Below, in pieces: positions 42,487 to 53,083 of a stretch of DNA of 64,000 bases. Origin of the DNA: Hydrogenophaga crocea (GTDB lineage: Bacteria > Pseudomonadota > Gammaproteobacteria > Burkholderiales > Burkholderiaceae_C). The translations under genes and the position numbers were made by a program. The stretch is from assembly GCF_011388215.1 (NCBI RefSeq), contig NZ_CP049989.1, forward strand, positions 4,196,001-4,260,000, written 5' to 3'. The notes under the pieces were generated by a model. The model saw nothing but the letters and a program-made list of their open reading frames with translations. It was not told where the DNA came from and did no database searches. Numbering within the stretch: position 1 is the first letter of the stretch; every line of letters begins with the position of its first letter.

Positions 42487-42601
42487 CGGATCTCCTGTTC
42501 GCCCGGGGGGCGGCACGTTGGGATGTGATGCTCTTGTGATGCCATTAACCGTTTCTTAAATGACGGTGCAACCGCCGATCGGCCGATTCGCGGAAATGAC
42601 C

Positions 42602-42629
42602 TCAAGTTCGGCCCCAGTTCGACCGATAG
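42602..42629 (+). promoter_or_regulatory. Sigma-28-like promoter
   Basis: TCAAGTTC at 42602-42609 and ACCGATAG at 42622-42629 fit the flagellar sigma-28 (FliA) pattern, with TCAAG as used in beta-proteobacteria and CCGATA as -10 core. The spacing is one base longer than in the clear che promoter at 51323-51349. It lies 54 bases ahead of the gene at 42683. Confidence 0.55.
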
Positions 42630-42682
42630 CCTTGGGGAAGCCCAGGCCTCCCCGCCGGGGCACCCTATTTGGGGGTTTCACC

Positions 42683-43168
42683 ATGATCCCGACCAGTCCA
42701 GCCCATTCCGTGTCGTGGACCGCCCCGGCGTCCCCGGCGGTGGTGCCCGTGCCTGCCGTCGTGGGCGTCGCGCCCGCGGCCGCCGCCGCGCGCGATCAGC
42801 AAGCCGGCCTCGAGCAGCGCCGCGGGCAACCGCGGCCGGTGCAAACGCGCGACGCCGCCGTCCCCACCGACACCGTCGACGCGGGCGCCAGTGCCAAAGA
42901 GGAACTGGCCGAGGAGCGCAGCCGGGCCCTGCGCAGCGAGCAGCAGGCGCAGCGCGCCCGCGAACAGGCGCAGATCCAGCAGGAAGCCATGGAGCACCTG
43001 CGCACGGCGCTGCGCAAGGTGTGGGACGCGAGCGGCGCGGTGGTGGACCAGGCGCTCGCGCGCGACGCCGAGGCCGCGAGTCAGCAGGCCTCGCGCGCTC
43101 GTTCGGTCGATGCCTATGGCGCGTCGACCGGAGCCGGCACGCCCACGAACCTCAGCAAGCGCGTTTGA
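42683..43168 (+). CDS. Hypothetical coiled-coil protein, probably motility-linked
   Basis: This 161-residue protein has a Pro/Ala/Val-rich N-terminus ([19 protein letters not shown]), a charged coiled coil at about 70-125 ([18 protein letters not shown]) and a low-complexity tail. There is no clear signal peptide or membrane segment. The ATG at 42683 follows GGGGG. The sigma-28-like promoter and the neighbouring che/fli genes suggest late flagellar-class expression. I do not recognise the family. Confidence 0.65.
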   Translation: MIPTSPAHSVSWTAPASPAVVPVPAVVGVAPAAAAARDQQAGLEQRRGQPRPVQTRDAAVPTDTVDAGASAKEELAEERSRALRSEQQAQRAREQAQIQQEAMEHLRTALRKVWDASGAVVDQALARDAEAASQQASRARSVDAYGASTGAGTPTNLSKRV

Positions 43169-43180
43169 CGCGGGTGATTT

Positions 43181-43236
43181 GAACCAGCGCGCTTGAACCC
43201 GCGCGCTTGAAGCCGCGTGCGCGAACGGCGCGCGCA
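43181..43236 (+). repeat. Four imperfect 14-bp tandem repeats
   Basis: Units starting GAACC/GAAGC/GAACG repeat every 14 bases: GAACCAGCGCGCTT, GAACCCGCGCGCTT, GAAGCCGCGTGCGC, GAACGGCGCGCGCA. They fill the convergent gap between the hypothetical gene and the hybrid kinase, where no T-rich terminator is seen. Confidence 0.5.
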
Positions 43237-43253
43237 ATCAGCGCCCCGCCCCC

Positions 43254-45520
<2,267 letters not shown>

Positions 45521-45524
<4 letters not shown>

Positions 45525-46045
45525 TCGATGCTCATGCGCTTGAGTTGCCAGATCGAACGCTCATAGTACGTGGAGCTGCGCAACTCGGCCTTGCTGTCGA
45601 ACGGATAGATGACAAACAGGGGACCCTTTTCACGCACGGGCATGGGCTGGTCGTTGAGCAGGCGCGCCACGATCACGCCGTGCGCCGCGGCGTCGGCCAC
45701 GGGGATGCTGATGGTGTAGTCGTTGATCGCGCTGGCCTTGATGGTCTGGCCCTTGGCCTTGACGGCCGCGAGCACGTCGGACAGCAGCGGGCCGGTGAAC
45801 TTCATGGGCTTGTCGAACCACGGCGTGCGCGTGGTGAAGCTCTGCTGCGGCAGCGCTTCGAGCATGGCCATGTCGAAGGCGGCGTCCTTGCCGCGGTTGG
45901 TCTGCTCGATCTGGCCGCTCACCGTGAGGATGACGCGCCCTTTGGGTTCGGGCAGGCCCTGGGCGGCGGCGGTCAGCGTCGAGAAGGCCAGCGCCAGGCC
46001 GAGGGCGAGCGCGCCACGGCGCGGCAGACGGGGATGCAGGGACAT
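45521..46045 (-). CDS. Periplasmic molybdopterin-oxidoreductase-fold protein, probable sensor accessory
   Basis: This 174-residue protein has a signal peptide (cleavage after AAA near residue 28). The mature part resembles a shortened sulfite-oxidase/YedY-type molybdopterin-binding domain: [40 protein letters not shown] and LFVIYPFD. No Cys is present to hold molybdenum, so it is probably a binding rather than a redox protein. The gene is coupled by ATGA to the hybrid kinase, whose periplasmic domain it may regulate. Confidence 0.75.
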
Positions 46046-46074
46046 CGGGGTACTCCAGAAAGGGTGCGTTGGCA

Positions 46075-47175
46075 TCAGATGCGGTGACGCACACCGGCCG
46101 GTGCGTTCGCCAGGCGGGCCAACACCGCCGGCGCAATCTGGTTGAGGGGCAGGACTTCGTGCGCCGCACCGTGCTGGATCGCCATGCGGGGCATGCCGAA
46201 CACGACACAGCTCGCTTCGTCCTGGACGTAGTTGTAGCTGCCCGCGTCCTTCATCTCGCGCATGGCGCTGGCGCCGTCGGCGCCCATGCCGGTGAGCATG
46301 ATGCCGATGGCGTTGGGCCCGATCACGCGGGCGGCGGACTTGAACAGCACCTCCACCGAAGGGCGGTGGCGGTTCACGGGTTCGGTGTCTTCGACCACGG
46401 CCACGTAGTTGGAGCCGCTGCGGTCGATGCGCAGGTGGTGCCCGCCGGGGGCGATGTAGGCATGACCGGGCAGGATGCGTTCGCCGTCGCGGGCCTCGGC
46501 CACACGGATCTTGCACAGACCGTTGAGGCGGTTCGCGAAGCTGGTGGTGAAGCCGGGCGGCATGTGCTGGGTGATGACAATGGCGGGCGAGTCGGCCGGC
46601 ATGGGCACGAGCACCTCGCGGATCGCTTCGGTGCCTCCTGTGGAGGCGCCGATGCAGATGATCTTCTCGGTCGACACGCGCGGCAAGGGGGCCGCGGGCC
46701 GGGTGTGAGAAACGGCCGCGGCAGGGTTCACGCCCGGGCCGGGCGACGGCGCAGCGGCGGGCAGGCGGCGCACCTTGGCGGCCGCGGCCACGCGGATCTT
46801 GTCGGTGATGTCGCTGGCGAGCTCGTTGAGCCCCTGGCTCACGCCGATGCGCGGCTTGGCCACGAAATCGATCGCGCCCAATTCGAGCGCGCGCATGGTG
46901 ATTTCGGCGCCTTGTTCGGTGAGGGTGGACACCATCACCACCGGCATGGGCCGCAGGCGCATGAGGCGCGAGAGGAACTCCAGGCCGTCCATGCGCGGCA
47001 TCTCGACGTCGAGCGTGATCACGTCGGGGTCGAGCTCGCGGATCATTTCACGCGCGGCCAGCGGGTCGGCGGCCGCGCCCACGCATTGCATGTCGCTCTG
47101 GCGGTTGATGATCTCGGTGAGCAGGCTGCGCACCAGCGCCGAATCGTCCACCACCACCACTCGGGTCTTGGGCAT
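46075..47175 (-). CDS. cheB: Chemotaxis protein-glutamate methylesterase CheB
   Basis: This 366-residue protein has a receiver domain with Asp56 ([12 protein letters not shown]), a Pro/Ala-rich linker (about 137-165) and the methylesterase domain. The catalytic triad is Ser178 (GASTGG), His204 (TQHMPPGF) and Asp300 (LTGMGADG). It removes methyl groups from chemoreceptors when phosphorylated by CheA. It lies 24 bases after cheD. Confidence 0.97.
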   Translation of the reverse strand: MPKTRVVVVDDSALVRSLLTEIINRQSDMQCVGAAADPLAAREMIRELDPDVITLDVEMPRMDGLEFLSRLMRLRPMPVVMVSTLTEQGAEITMRALELGAIDFVAKPRIGVSQGLNELASDITDKIRVAAAAKVRRLPAAAPSPGPGVNPAAAVSHTRPAAPLPRVSTEKIICIGASTGGTEAIREVLVPMPADSPAIVITQHMPPGFTTSFANRLNGLCKIRVAEARDGERILPGHAYIAPGGHHLRIDRSGSNYVAVVEDTEPVNRHRPSVEVLFKSAARVIGPNAIGIMLTGMGADGASAMREMKDAGSYNYVQDEASCVVFGMPRMAIQHGAAHEVLPLNQIAPAVLARLANAPAGVRHRI

Positions 47176-47199
47176 GTTGTTCTCCTTGTCGTCGCGCCC

Positions 47200-47880
47200 T
47201 CAGAACAGGTCGATCGAGCCGCCCGCGGTGCTCGTGACCACGGTGGCGGCACTGCCCTTGCGTTCCTGGGTCTCCAGCGTCTCGGGGTGCGAATGCGCCA
47301 GGCGCTTGACCATGGCCTTGCCCGTGGACGGGAAGAAGCAGACCTTGCGCGGATGGATGTCCAGCACGTCCTTGGAGACGACCGCGATGCGTTCGGTCTG
47401 CAGGTAGTCGAGCACGAAGCTCGTGTTGCGCTCGCCCACGTTCATGGTGGTGAAGCTGCTCATGACCTGGCCGCCGCCGAACACCTTGGCCTGCATGGTC
47501 TCGCGCCGCGCGCCCTGCTTCATCAGTTCGTTGATCAGCAGTTCCATCGCGTAGGAGCCGTAGCGCCCGCCCGAGTCGCTGCCGCCTTCGGGCAGCATGA
47601 AGTGGTTCATGCCGCCCACGCGCACGCGCGGGTCCCAGATACAGGCCGCGATGCACGAGCCCAGCACGGTCTGGATCACGAGCGGGTCGGCGCTCACGTA
47701 GTACTCGCCCGGCAGCACCTTCACGGCGTCGCTGCGGAAGTGCGGGTCGTAGAAGAAGAACGAGGCCTCGCCGGGTTTGGGCTTGCGCGCGCGGTACTCG
47801 GCCACGCGCGAGACCGTGCCCGGGTGCGGCGTCACCGGCAGAAGGGGCTTGTGCGGCGCGGGCACCGCGGCGGCGGTCAT
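47200..47880 (-). CDS. cheD: Chemoreceptor glutamine deamidase CheD
   Basis: This 226-residue protein has the CheD catalytic Cys76 (LGSCIAACIWD) and His93 (GGMNHFMLP), plus GGRYGSYAMELLINEL. It deamidates receptor glutamines and may modulate phosphatases. Its last residues, GGSIDLF, closely resemble the SIELF tail of the CheZ-like protein in this operon region. It overlaps the cheR stop by ATGA. Confidence 0.95.
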   Translation of the reverse strand: MTAAAVPAPHKPLLPVTPHPGTVSRVAEYRARKPKPGEASFFFYDPHFRSDAVKVLPGEYYVSADPLVIQTVLGSCIAACIWDPRVRVGGMNHFMLPEGGSDSGGRYGSYAMELLINELMKQGARRETMQAKVFGGGQVMSSFTTMNVGERNTSFVLDYLQTERIAVVSKDVLDIHPRKVCFFPSTGKAMVKRLAHSHPETLETQERKGSAATVVTSTAGGSIDLF

Positions 47881-48800
47881 AGGCGCTCGTACACGGTCTT
47901 GCCGCGCAGCTGGAACAGGCTGCGGGCGTCGCTGAAGTTTTCGGCGTGACCCACGAAGAGGGTGCCGCCCGGGCGCATCACGCGGTGGATGCGTTCGAGC
48001 ACGGCGCGCTGGGTGCCGGCGTCGAAATAGATCATCACGTTGCGGCAGAAGACCACGTCGAAGGTGTCGCGCAACGGCAGCTCCTGCACCAGGTTCACGG
48101 GCAGGAAGCTCATGTGCTTCTGCAGCTCGGGCTTCACACGCATGTAGCCCGCGTTGGCGCCCTTGCCGCGCAGGAAGAAGCGCTGCAGCCGCTCGGCCGA
48201 CAGGCCCTTGTTGCCGTCGACCTTGTAGACGCCGCGCTGCGCCGTGGCGAGCACCTTGGTGTCGATGTCACTGTTGACGATCTCGTACTGCCCGTTGGCG
48301 CCCAGCACCTCGGCGCAGGTCATGGCGATGGAGTAGGGCTCCTCGCCGGTGGACGCGGCCGCGCACCAGATGCGCCAGGCATGGCCGGGCTTGCTGCGCA
48401 GCAGCTGGGCCAGGGCGTCGAAGTGGTGCGACTCGCGGAAGAAGGCCGTGAGGTTGGTGGTGAGCGCGTTGATGAACTCCTGCCACTCGGCGCCGTCGTG
48501 GCGCTCGAGCCAGTCGAGGTAGTCTTTGAAGCTCGCGTGGCCGGTCTCGCGCAGGCGGCGCGAGACGCGGCTGTAGACCATGGCGTGCTTGCCGTCGTGC
48601 AGGCTGATGCCGGCCTTCTGGTAGATCAGCGCCTTGATGCGGGCGAAGTCGGCATCCGACCAGACGAACTCGCGGCCTTCGGCCACCGGCCCGTCATCGA
48701 GCGCCGGCCCGGAACCGGGAAACACCGCGGATCCGGCTTTGCCGGGCCGCTGGTGTTGCCCCCTCGAGGGGGTCGCGCGAAGCGCGGCGGGGGTGTTCAT
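47877..48800 (-). CDS. cheR: Chemotaxis protein methyltransferase CheR
   Basis: This 307-residue protein has an N-terminal CheR helical domain starting near residue 45 (FVWSDADFARIKALIYQKAGISL) and a SAM-binding domain (CAAASTGEEPYSIAM, FCRNVMIYF, GHAENF). It methylates receptor glutamates. The first 40 or so residues are unusual: they are encoded by a string of hairpin-forming sequences (48721-48797) that looks like an inserted dispersed repeat. The ATG at 48800 lies 2 bases after the cheA stop, so translation is probably coupled. Confidence 0.95.
   Translation of the reverse strand: MNTPAALRATPSRGQHQRPGKAGSAVFPGSGPALDDGPVAEGREFVWSDADFARIKALIYQKAGISLHDGKHAMVYSRVSRRLRETGHASFKDYLDWLERHDGAEWQEFINALTTNLTAFFRESHHFDALAQLLRSKPGHAWRIWCAAASTGEEPYSIAMTCAEVLGANGQYEIVNSDIDTKVLATAQRGVYKVDGNKGLSAERLQRFFLRGKGANAGYMRVKPELQKHMSFLPVNLVQELPLRDTFDVVFCRNVMIYFDAGTQRAVLERIHRVMRPGGTLFVGHAENFSDARSLFQLRGKTVYERL
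48721..48797. repeat. Triple-hairpin repeat forming the 5' end of cheR
   Basis: AACACCGCGG...CCGGC-TTT-GCCGG...CCGC...GGTGTT (48721-48757) is a long imperfect hairpin. The perfect palindrome CCCCCTCGAGGGGG follows (48759-48772), then GCGCGAAGCGC. I recognise this type of block as a dispersed intergenic repeat of Comamonadaceae, from memory; here it is translated as the CheR N-terminus. Confidence 0.5.
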
Positions 48801-48802
48801 GT

Positions 48803-50914
48803 TCAGTGCCGCGAGCGGCGCACCAGGGCAGAGGTGTCGAGGATCAGCGCCACCTTGCCATCGCCGAGGATGGTGGCGCCCGACACGTTGGGCACCTTGC
48901 GGTAGTTGCTTTCGAGGTTCTTGATCACCACCTGCTGCTGGCCGAGCAGTTCGTCGACCATCAGCGAAGCGCGCTGGCCGTCGGCTTCGACCACCACCAT
49001 GATGGGGCTGGCGGCGTTGTGCTCGAAACGCGGCACCGAGAAGATCTGCTCGAGCTCGACCACCGGCATGAACTCGTCGCGCACCTTCACCACGCGGGCG
49101 CCGTGCGCCACGGTGTTGATGTCCTTGGGCTTGATCTGGAACGACTCGATCACGCTGGCCAGCGGCAGGATGTAGACCTCGTCGCTCACGCGCACCGACA
49201 TGCCGTCCATGATGGCCAGCGTGAGCGGCAGCCGCACCGACACACGCATGCCGTAGCCCTCGGCCGAGTCGATCTCGACCGTGCCGCCGAGCGCGGTGAT
49301 GTTCTTCTTGACCACGTCCATGCCCACGCCGCGGCCCGACACGTCGGTGACCTGTTCGGCGGTGGAGAAGCCGGGCGCGAAGATCAGGTTCCAGACCTCC
49401 GGGTCGCTCAGGGTGTCGGGGGCGTCGATGCCCTTTTCACGCGCCTTCTGGAGCAGCTTCTCGCGCGACAGGCCCTTGCCGTCGTCGCGCACCTCGATGA
49501 GGATGCTGCCGCCCTGGTGCGTGGCCGACAGCGTGATCGTGCCGGTCTCGCTCTTGCCCTTGGCGCGGCGCTCCTCGGGCATCTCGATGCCGTGGTCGCA
49601 GCTGTTGCGGATCAGGTGGGTCAGCGGGTCGGTGATCTTCTCGACCAGGCCCTTGTCGAGTTCGGTCGATTCGCCCTGCGTCACCAGGTCGACCTTCTTG
49701 CCGAGCTTGGCCGCGAGGTCGCGCAGCATGCGCGGGAAGCGGTTGAACACCACCGACATGGGGATCATGCGGATCGACATCACGGCTTCCTGCAGGTCGC
49801 GCGTGTTGCGGTCCAGATCGGCCAGTCCCGCGAGCAGCGGGTGGCTGGCGGTGTTGTCGAGTTCGCGGCTCTTTTGCGCCAGCATGGCCTGGGTGATCAC
49901 GAGCTCACCCACCAGGTTGATGAGCTGGTCGACCTTGCTGACCGACACGCGCAGCGTGGTCGATTCGAGGCCGGCGCTGCTGTTGGCGGCGGCCGCCGCC
50001 TTGGGCTCGGCGCTGCGCACCTCCTTGCGCGGCGCGGGCGCGGCGTCGGCGGCGGGCAGGCCGGGCGAGCCTTCGAAGAAGCCGTAGTCGCGGCCTTCGG
50101 TGGCCGGGGGCATGGGCACGCGGCCGTGCACCATGTCACCGGCTTCGTGGATCTGGATCTGTTCCTTGCTCACGTGGAAGGTGAACAGGTCCAGCAGTTC
50201 GTTGTCGCTGGCCGCGGTGCGCGCGCGGAACACGCGCTTGCCCGGCTGGTCGCAGGGCAGGGCGCTCACCGTGCCCAGGCCCGGGATGTCGCGGAACAGC
50301 TCGGCGATGCCATCGGCCGTGGCGGGGTTGTCGATCGGGCCGATGTGGATGTCGATCTCGCGCTCGCCCTTGGCCAGGGGTTTGGCGGGCTCGCTCGGCG
50401 TTTCGGGCGCAGCGACGGGTGCGGCCGCGACCGGCGCGGGGGCGGCCACCGGCGCGGGCGCCGGGGCGCTGGCCACGGCGGCGGGGGCTTCCTGGCCCTG
50501 CGCGAGTGCGTAGATGCGGGCCACCAGGTTGCCGGTGTCGGGGCTGCTGCTGGCGCCGCCCTGGTGCACCGCGAGCTGGCCGCGCAGCGCGTCGCTCGAT
50601 TCGAGCAGCACGTCGACCATGGCGGTGGTGGGTTTGAGTTCGTGGCGGCGCAGCTTGTCCAGCAGCGACTCGGCCTGGTGCGTGAGCTCGGCCACGTCGG
50701 CAAAGCCGAAGGTGGCGGCGCCGCCCTTGATCGAGTGGGCGCAGCGGAAGATCGCATTGAGCTCTTCGTCTTCGGCCGCTTCCACGTCCAGCGCGAGCAG
50801 CATCTGCTCCATCTGGTCCAGGTTCTCGCCGGCCTCCTCGAAGAAGATCTGATAGAACTGGCTCAGGTCGATGTCGTTGCCGAGGTGCTGGCCCTCGCTC
50901 ATCATGTCACCCAT
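48803..50914 (-). CDS. cheA: Chemotaxis histidine kinase CheA
   Basis: This 703-residue protein has the P1 domain with His60 (CAHSIKGGAATFG), an Ala/Pro-rich linker (about 145-185), a CheY/CheB-binding region and dimerisation domain P3 (VSKVDQLINLVGELVITQAM). The P4 ATPase has LIRNSCDHGIE and GRGVGMDVV, and the P5 CheW-like domain ends LILDTSALVRRSRH. It autophosphorylates and passes phosphate to CheY and CheB. The start at 50914 has two close in-frame Met codons (1 and 4). No cheW or receptor gene lies in the window. Confidence 0.97.
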   Translation of the reverse strand: MGDMMSEGQHLGNDIDLSQFYQIFFEEAGENLDQMEQMLLALDVEAAEDEELNAIFRCAHSIKGGAATFGFADVAELTHQAESLLDKLRRHELKPTTAMVDVLLESSDALRGQLAVHQGGASSSPDTGNLVARIYALAQGQEAPAAVASAPAPAPVAAPAPVAAAPVAAPETPSEPAKPLAKGEREIDIHIGPIDNPATADGIAELFRDIPGLGTVSALPCDQPGKRVFRARTAASDNELLDLFTFHVSKEQIQIHEAGDMVHGRVPMPPATEGRDYGFFEGSPGLPAADAAPAPRKEVRSAEPKAAAAANSSAGLESTTLRVSVSKVDQLINLVGELVITQAMLAQKSRELDNTASHPLLAGLADLDRNTRDLQEAVMSIRMIPMSVVFNRFPRMLRDLAAKLGKKVDLVTQGESTELDKGLVEKITDPLTHLIRNSCDHGIEMPEERRAKGKSETGTITLSATHQGGSILIEVRDDGKGLSREKLLQKAREKGIDAPDTLSDPEVWNLIFAPGFSTAEQVTDVSGRGVGMDVVKKNITALGGTVEIDSAEGYGMRVSVRLPLTLAIMDGMSVRVSDEVYILPLASVIESFQIKPKDINTVAHGARVVKVRDEFMPVVELEQIFSVPRFEHNAASPIMVVVEADGQRASLMVDELLGQQQVVIKNLESNYRKVPNVSGATILGDGKVALILDTSALVRRSRH

Positions 50915-50937
50915 GTCTTGGCTCCTGGGGTTGCGGC

Positions 50938-51300
50938 TCAGCGGATCACCTTGTTGATCACCTCGATGAGGCGACCCGGGTCGAAGGGCTTCACGAGCCA
51001 GCCCGTGGCGCCCGCGGCGCGGCCGGCCTGCTTCATCGCGTCGCTCGACTCGGTGGTCAGGATGAGGATGGGGGTGGTCTTGAACTTGGGGTGCTCGCGC
51101 AGCTTGCGCGTCAGCCCCAGCCCGTCCAGGCGCGGCATGTTCTGGTCGGTCAGCACCAGGTCGATGCTGTGGTTCTGGGCCTTGTCCCAGGCGTCTTGGC
51201 CGTCCACCGCCTCCACCACGTGGAAGCCCGCTCCGGTGAGCGTGAACGACACCATTTTTCGCATGGATGCCGAATCGTCGACGGCTAGGATGGATCGCAT
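50938..51300 (-). CDS. cheY: Chemotaxis response regulator CheY
   Basis: This 120-residue receiver has Asp8-Asp9, phospho-acceptor Asp52 (LVLTDQNMP), Thr in ILTTESSD and Lys in WLVKPFD. It is the first gene of the cheY-A-R-D-B run, directly behind a sigma-28 promoter. CheY-P should bind the FliM switch encoded further along. The gap to cheA is 23 bases. Confidence 0.95.
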   Translation of the reverse strand: MRSILAVDDSASMRKMVSFTLTGAGFHVVEAVDGQDAWDKAQNHSIDLVLTDQNMPRLDGLGLTRKLREHPKFKTTPILILTTESSDAMKQAGRAAGATGWLVKPFDPGRLIEVINKVIR

Positions 51301-51322
51301 GGGTTTCTCCGTACTTCGGGTG

Positions 51323-51349
51323 TTATCGGCACCGGGCGCGCGTTCTTAA
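51323..51349 (-). promoter_or_regulatory. Sigma-28 (FliA) promoter of the che operon
   Basis: On the minus strand TTAAGAAC (51349-51342) and GCCGATAA (51330-51323) are separated by exactly 11 bases, matching the flagellar sigma-28 consensus TAAAGTTT-N11-GCCGATAA, with a perfect -10. It lies 23 bases upstream of the cheY start. The -35 contains the TAA stop of the CheZ-like gene. Confidence 0.8.
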
Positions 51350-51792
51350 AACAGTTCGATCGACCCGGCGTCCATTTCGCTCTGCGTCACGGGGCTGGGG
51401 CGTTCGGGGATGGGGTCGAGCTGCAGCGGCTCTTCGTCTTCTTCGGGCGCCATGGCCTGGTCGGCCAGGCGCCAGGCGCAGCCCTGCAGCACCTTGCCGG
51501 TGTGGGTCAGCAGCTGGGTCGCCATGTCGTGGAACTGCAACTCCGTGACGGCCTGGTGAAGGCTGTGGTGGATGCGCGTGAGCTCGCCCGCGCCGTGCAC
51601 CGCTTCCAGGGCGGCCAGGTCGCGGTTGGCGTTGCCGAAGCGCTCCAGCAGGTTGCCCGTGGCGTGGTCGAGCAGGCCCTGCAGGCGCTGCAGGTCGGTC
51701 ATGGCCATCAGCAGCGAATCCTGCAGATCGGCGACCAGGGCCACGGAGAGCGTGACCGATGGCTCATTCGGCAGCATTGGGGTGGGCTCCAT
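51346..51792 (-). CDS. Short CheZ-like CheY-P phosphatase
   Basis: This 148-residue mostly helical protein carries the segment QFHDMATQLL. It aligns with the CheZ active site (DFQDLTGQ), keeping Asp89 and Gln93 in the D-x3-Q arrangement used to dephosphorylate CheY-P. The C-terminus SIELF after an acidic/Pro linker resembles the CheY-binding tail of CheZ. It is only about 70 percent of the usual CheZ length. Its position just upstream of cheY supports the assignment. Confidence 0.65.
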   Translation of the reverse strand: MEPTPMLPNEPSVTLSVALVADLQDSLLMAMTDLQRLQGLLDHATGNLLERFGNANRDLAALEAVHGAGELTRIHHSLHQAVTELQFHDMATQLLTHTGKVLQGCAWRLADQAMAPEEDEEPLQLDPIPERPSPVTQSEMDAGSIELF

Positions 51793-51943
51793 GGCAACAG
51801 TTCGGTCAGATATACGGTTAGGGGGTACTAGAATTCTCGACAGCAGTCCCGTGGTGTATCGACCGAAAACCGCCAGAAATCAGGCGCTTTTGGTCGCCTG
51901 CGAAGACCCCTCGTCGGCTTCCTCCCCCTCCTTCCGATCACCC

Positions 51944-53083
51944 ATGACCGGCCCCGGTGCAGCGACCGAACAGCGCGTGGTGCGCATCCTTCACCTCGAG
52001 GACTCCCGGGTCGACCATGCCCTGGTGAAGTTCGCGCTGCAGCGCAGCCAGCTGGCCAACGAGATCACCCTGGTCGACACCCTGGAGGACTTCCGCCGCG
52101 AGCTGCAGCAGGGGCGGCACGACATCGTGCTGGCCGACTACCACCTGCCCGGCTTCACCGGCATCGAGGCCTGGGAGGTCGCGCGCGAGCTCAAGATCCA
52201 GATCCCCTTCGTGGTGCTGTCGGGTGCCATCGGCGAGACCGCGGCCGTGGATGCCATGCACCGCGGCGTAAGTGACTACTTGCTCAAAGACAGCATGCAC
52301 CGGCTGGCCCACGTGGTGCAGCGCGCGCTGGAGGTGAGCGAAACGCGGCGCGCCAAGGCCCGCGCCGACGCCGAACTGGCCGAGTCGCGCCAGCGCCTGG
52401 GCGAGCTCGCCGAGCACCTGCAGACCAGCATCGAGCGCGAACGCGCCGACATCGCGCGCGAGATCCACGACGACATCGGCGGCGCGCTGGCGGCCGTCAA
52501 GCTCGACCTCTCCTGGGTGAGCCGCCGCGCCAGCGACCCCGAGGTGCAGCGCCACCTGAACAGCGCCATGGACATGCTGCAGCACGCCCTGGGCGCGAGC
52601 CAGCGCATCATGATGAACCTGCGCCCGCCCATCCTCGACCAGGGCCTGGTGGCCGCGGTGCAGTGGCTGGCCAGCGGCTTCGAGCGGCGCACCGGCCTGC
52701 GCGTGAACGTGCGCCGCTCGGCCGAGCGCATCGAGGTCTCGCGCGACGTGCAGCTCGTGGCCTACCGCACCGCGCAGGAGGCGCTCACCAACATCGGCAA
52801 ACACGCGCAGGGCGCGTCGCAGGTGGACATCGACCTCAGCGACGGCGAGGGCGTGCTCACGCTGGAGGTGAGCGACAACGGCCCGGGCATGAGCACGGGC
52901 GCCCTGCGCAAGACCCAATCGTTCGGCCTGCTCGGCCTGCGCGAGCGCGCGGCCAAGGTCGGTGGCTGGCTCGACGTGAGCTCGTCGCCCCGCGGCACCT
53001 CCGTGATCCTGTCGGTGCCATTGCCGCGGGCCGCCGAGGTTCCCGCCCCCAAGGAAGCCCATGATCAAGGTGATTTTGTGTGA
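51944..53083 (+). CDS. Receiver-histidine kinase fusion of the NarL/DesK (HisKA_3) type
   Basis: This 379-residue soluble protein has a receiver domain with Asp65 (VLADYHLPG) and Tyr-Leu-Leu-Lys in place of the usual Lys-Pro, followed by a coiled coil. The HisKA_3 domain has His175 (AREIHDDIGGALAAVKLDL) and the ATPase domain has AQEALTNIGKHA. It likely phosphorylates the LuxR-type regulator whose gene overlaps its 3' end by 23 bases. The ATG at 51944 has no strong ribosome site, but the receiver begins soon after. It is divergent from the CheZ-like gene. Confidence 0.9.
   Translation: MTGPGAATEQRVVRILHLEDSRVDHALVKFALQRSQLANEITLVDTLEDFRRELQQGRHDIVLADYHLPGFTGIEAWEVARELKIQIPFVVLSGAIGETAAVDAMHRGVSDYLLKDSMHRLAHVVQRALEVSETRRAKARADAELAESRQRLGELAEHLQTSIERERADIAREIHDDIGGALAAVKLDLSWVSRRASDPEVQRHLNSAMDMLQHALGASQRIMMNLRPPILDQGLVAAVQWLASGFERRTGLRVNVRRSAERIEVSRDVQLVAYRTAQEALTNIGKHAQGASQVDIDLSDGEGVLTLEVSDNGPGMSTGALRKTQSFGLLGLRERAAKVGGWLDVSSSPRGTSVILSVPLPRAAEVPAPKEAHDQGDFV

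Noticed and set aside
42543..42571. TTGCAC-N17-TTAATG as a sigma-70 promoter for the five-gene operon
   Set aside because: Each hexamer matches the consensus at only two or three positions, so it is not better than background.
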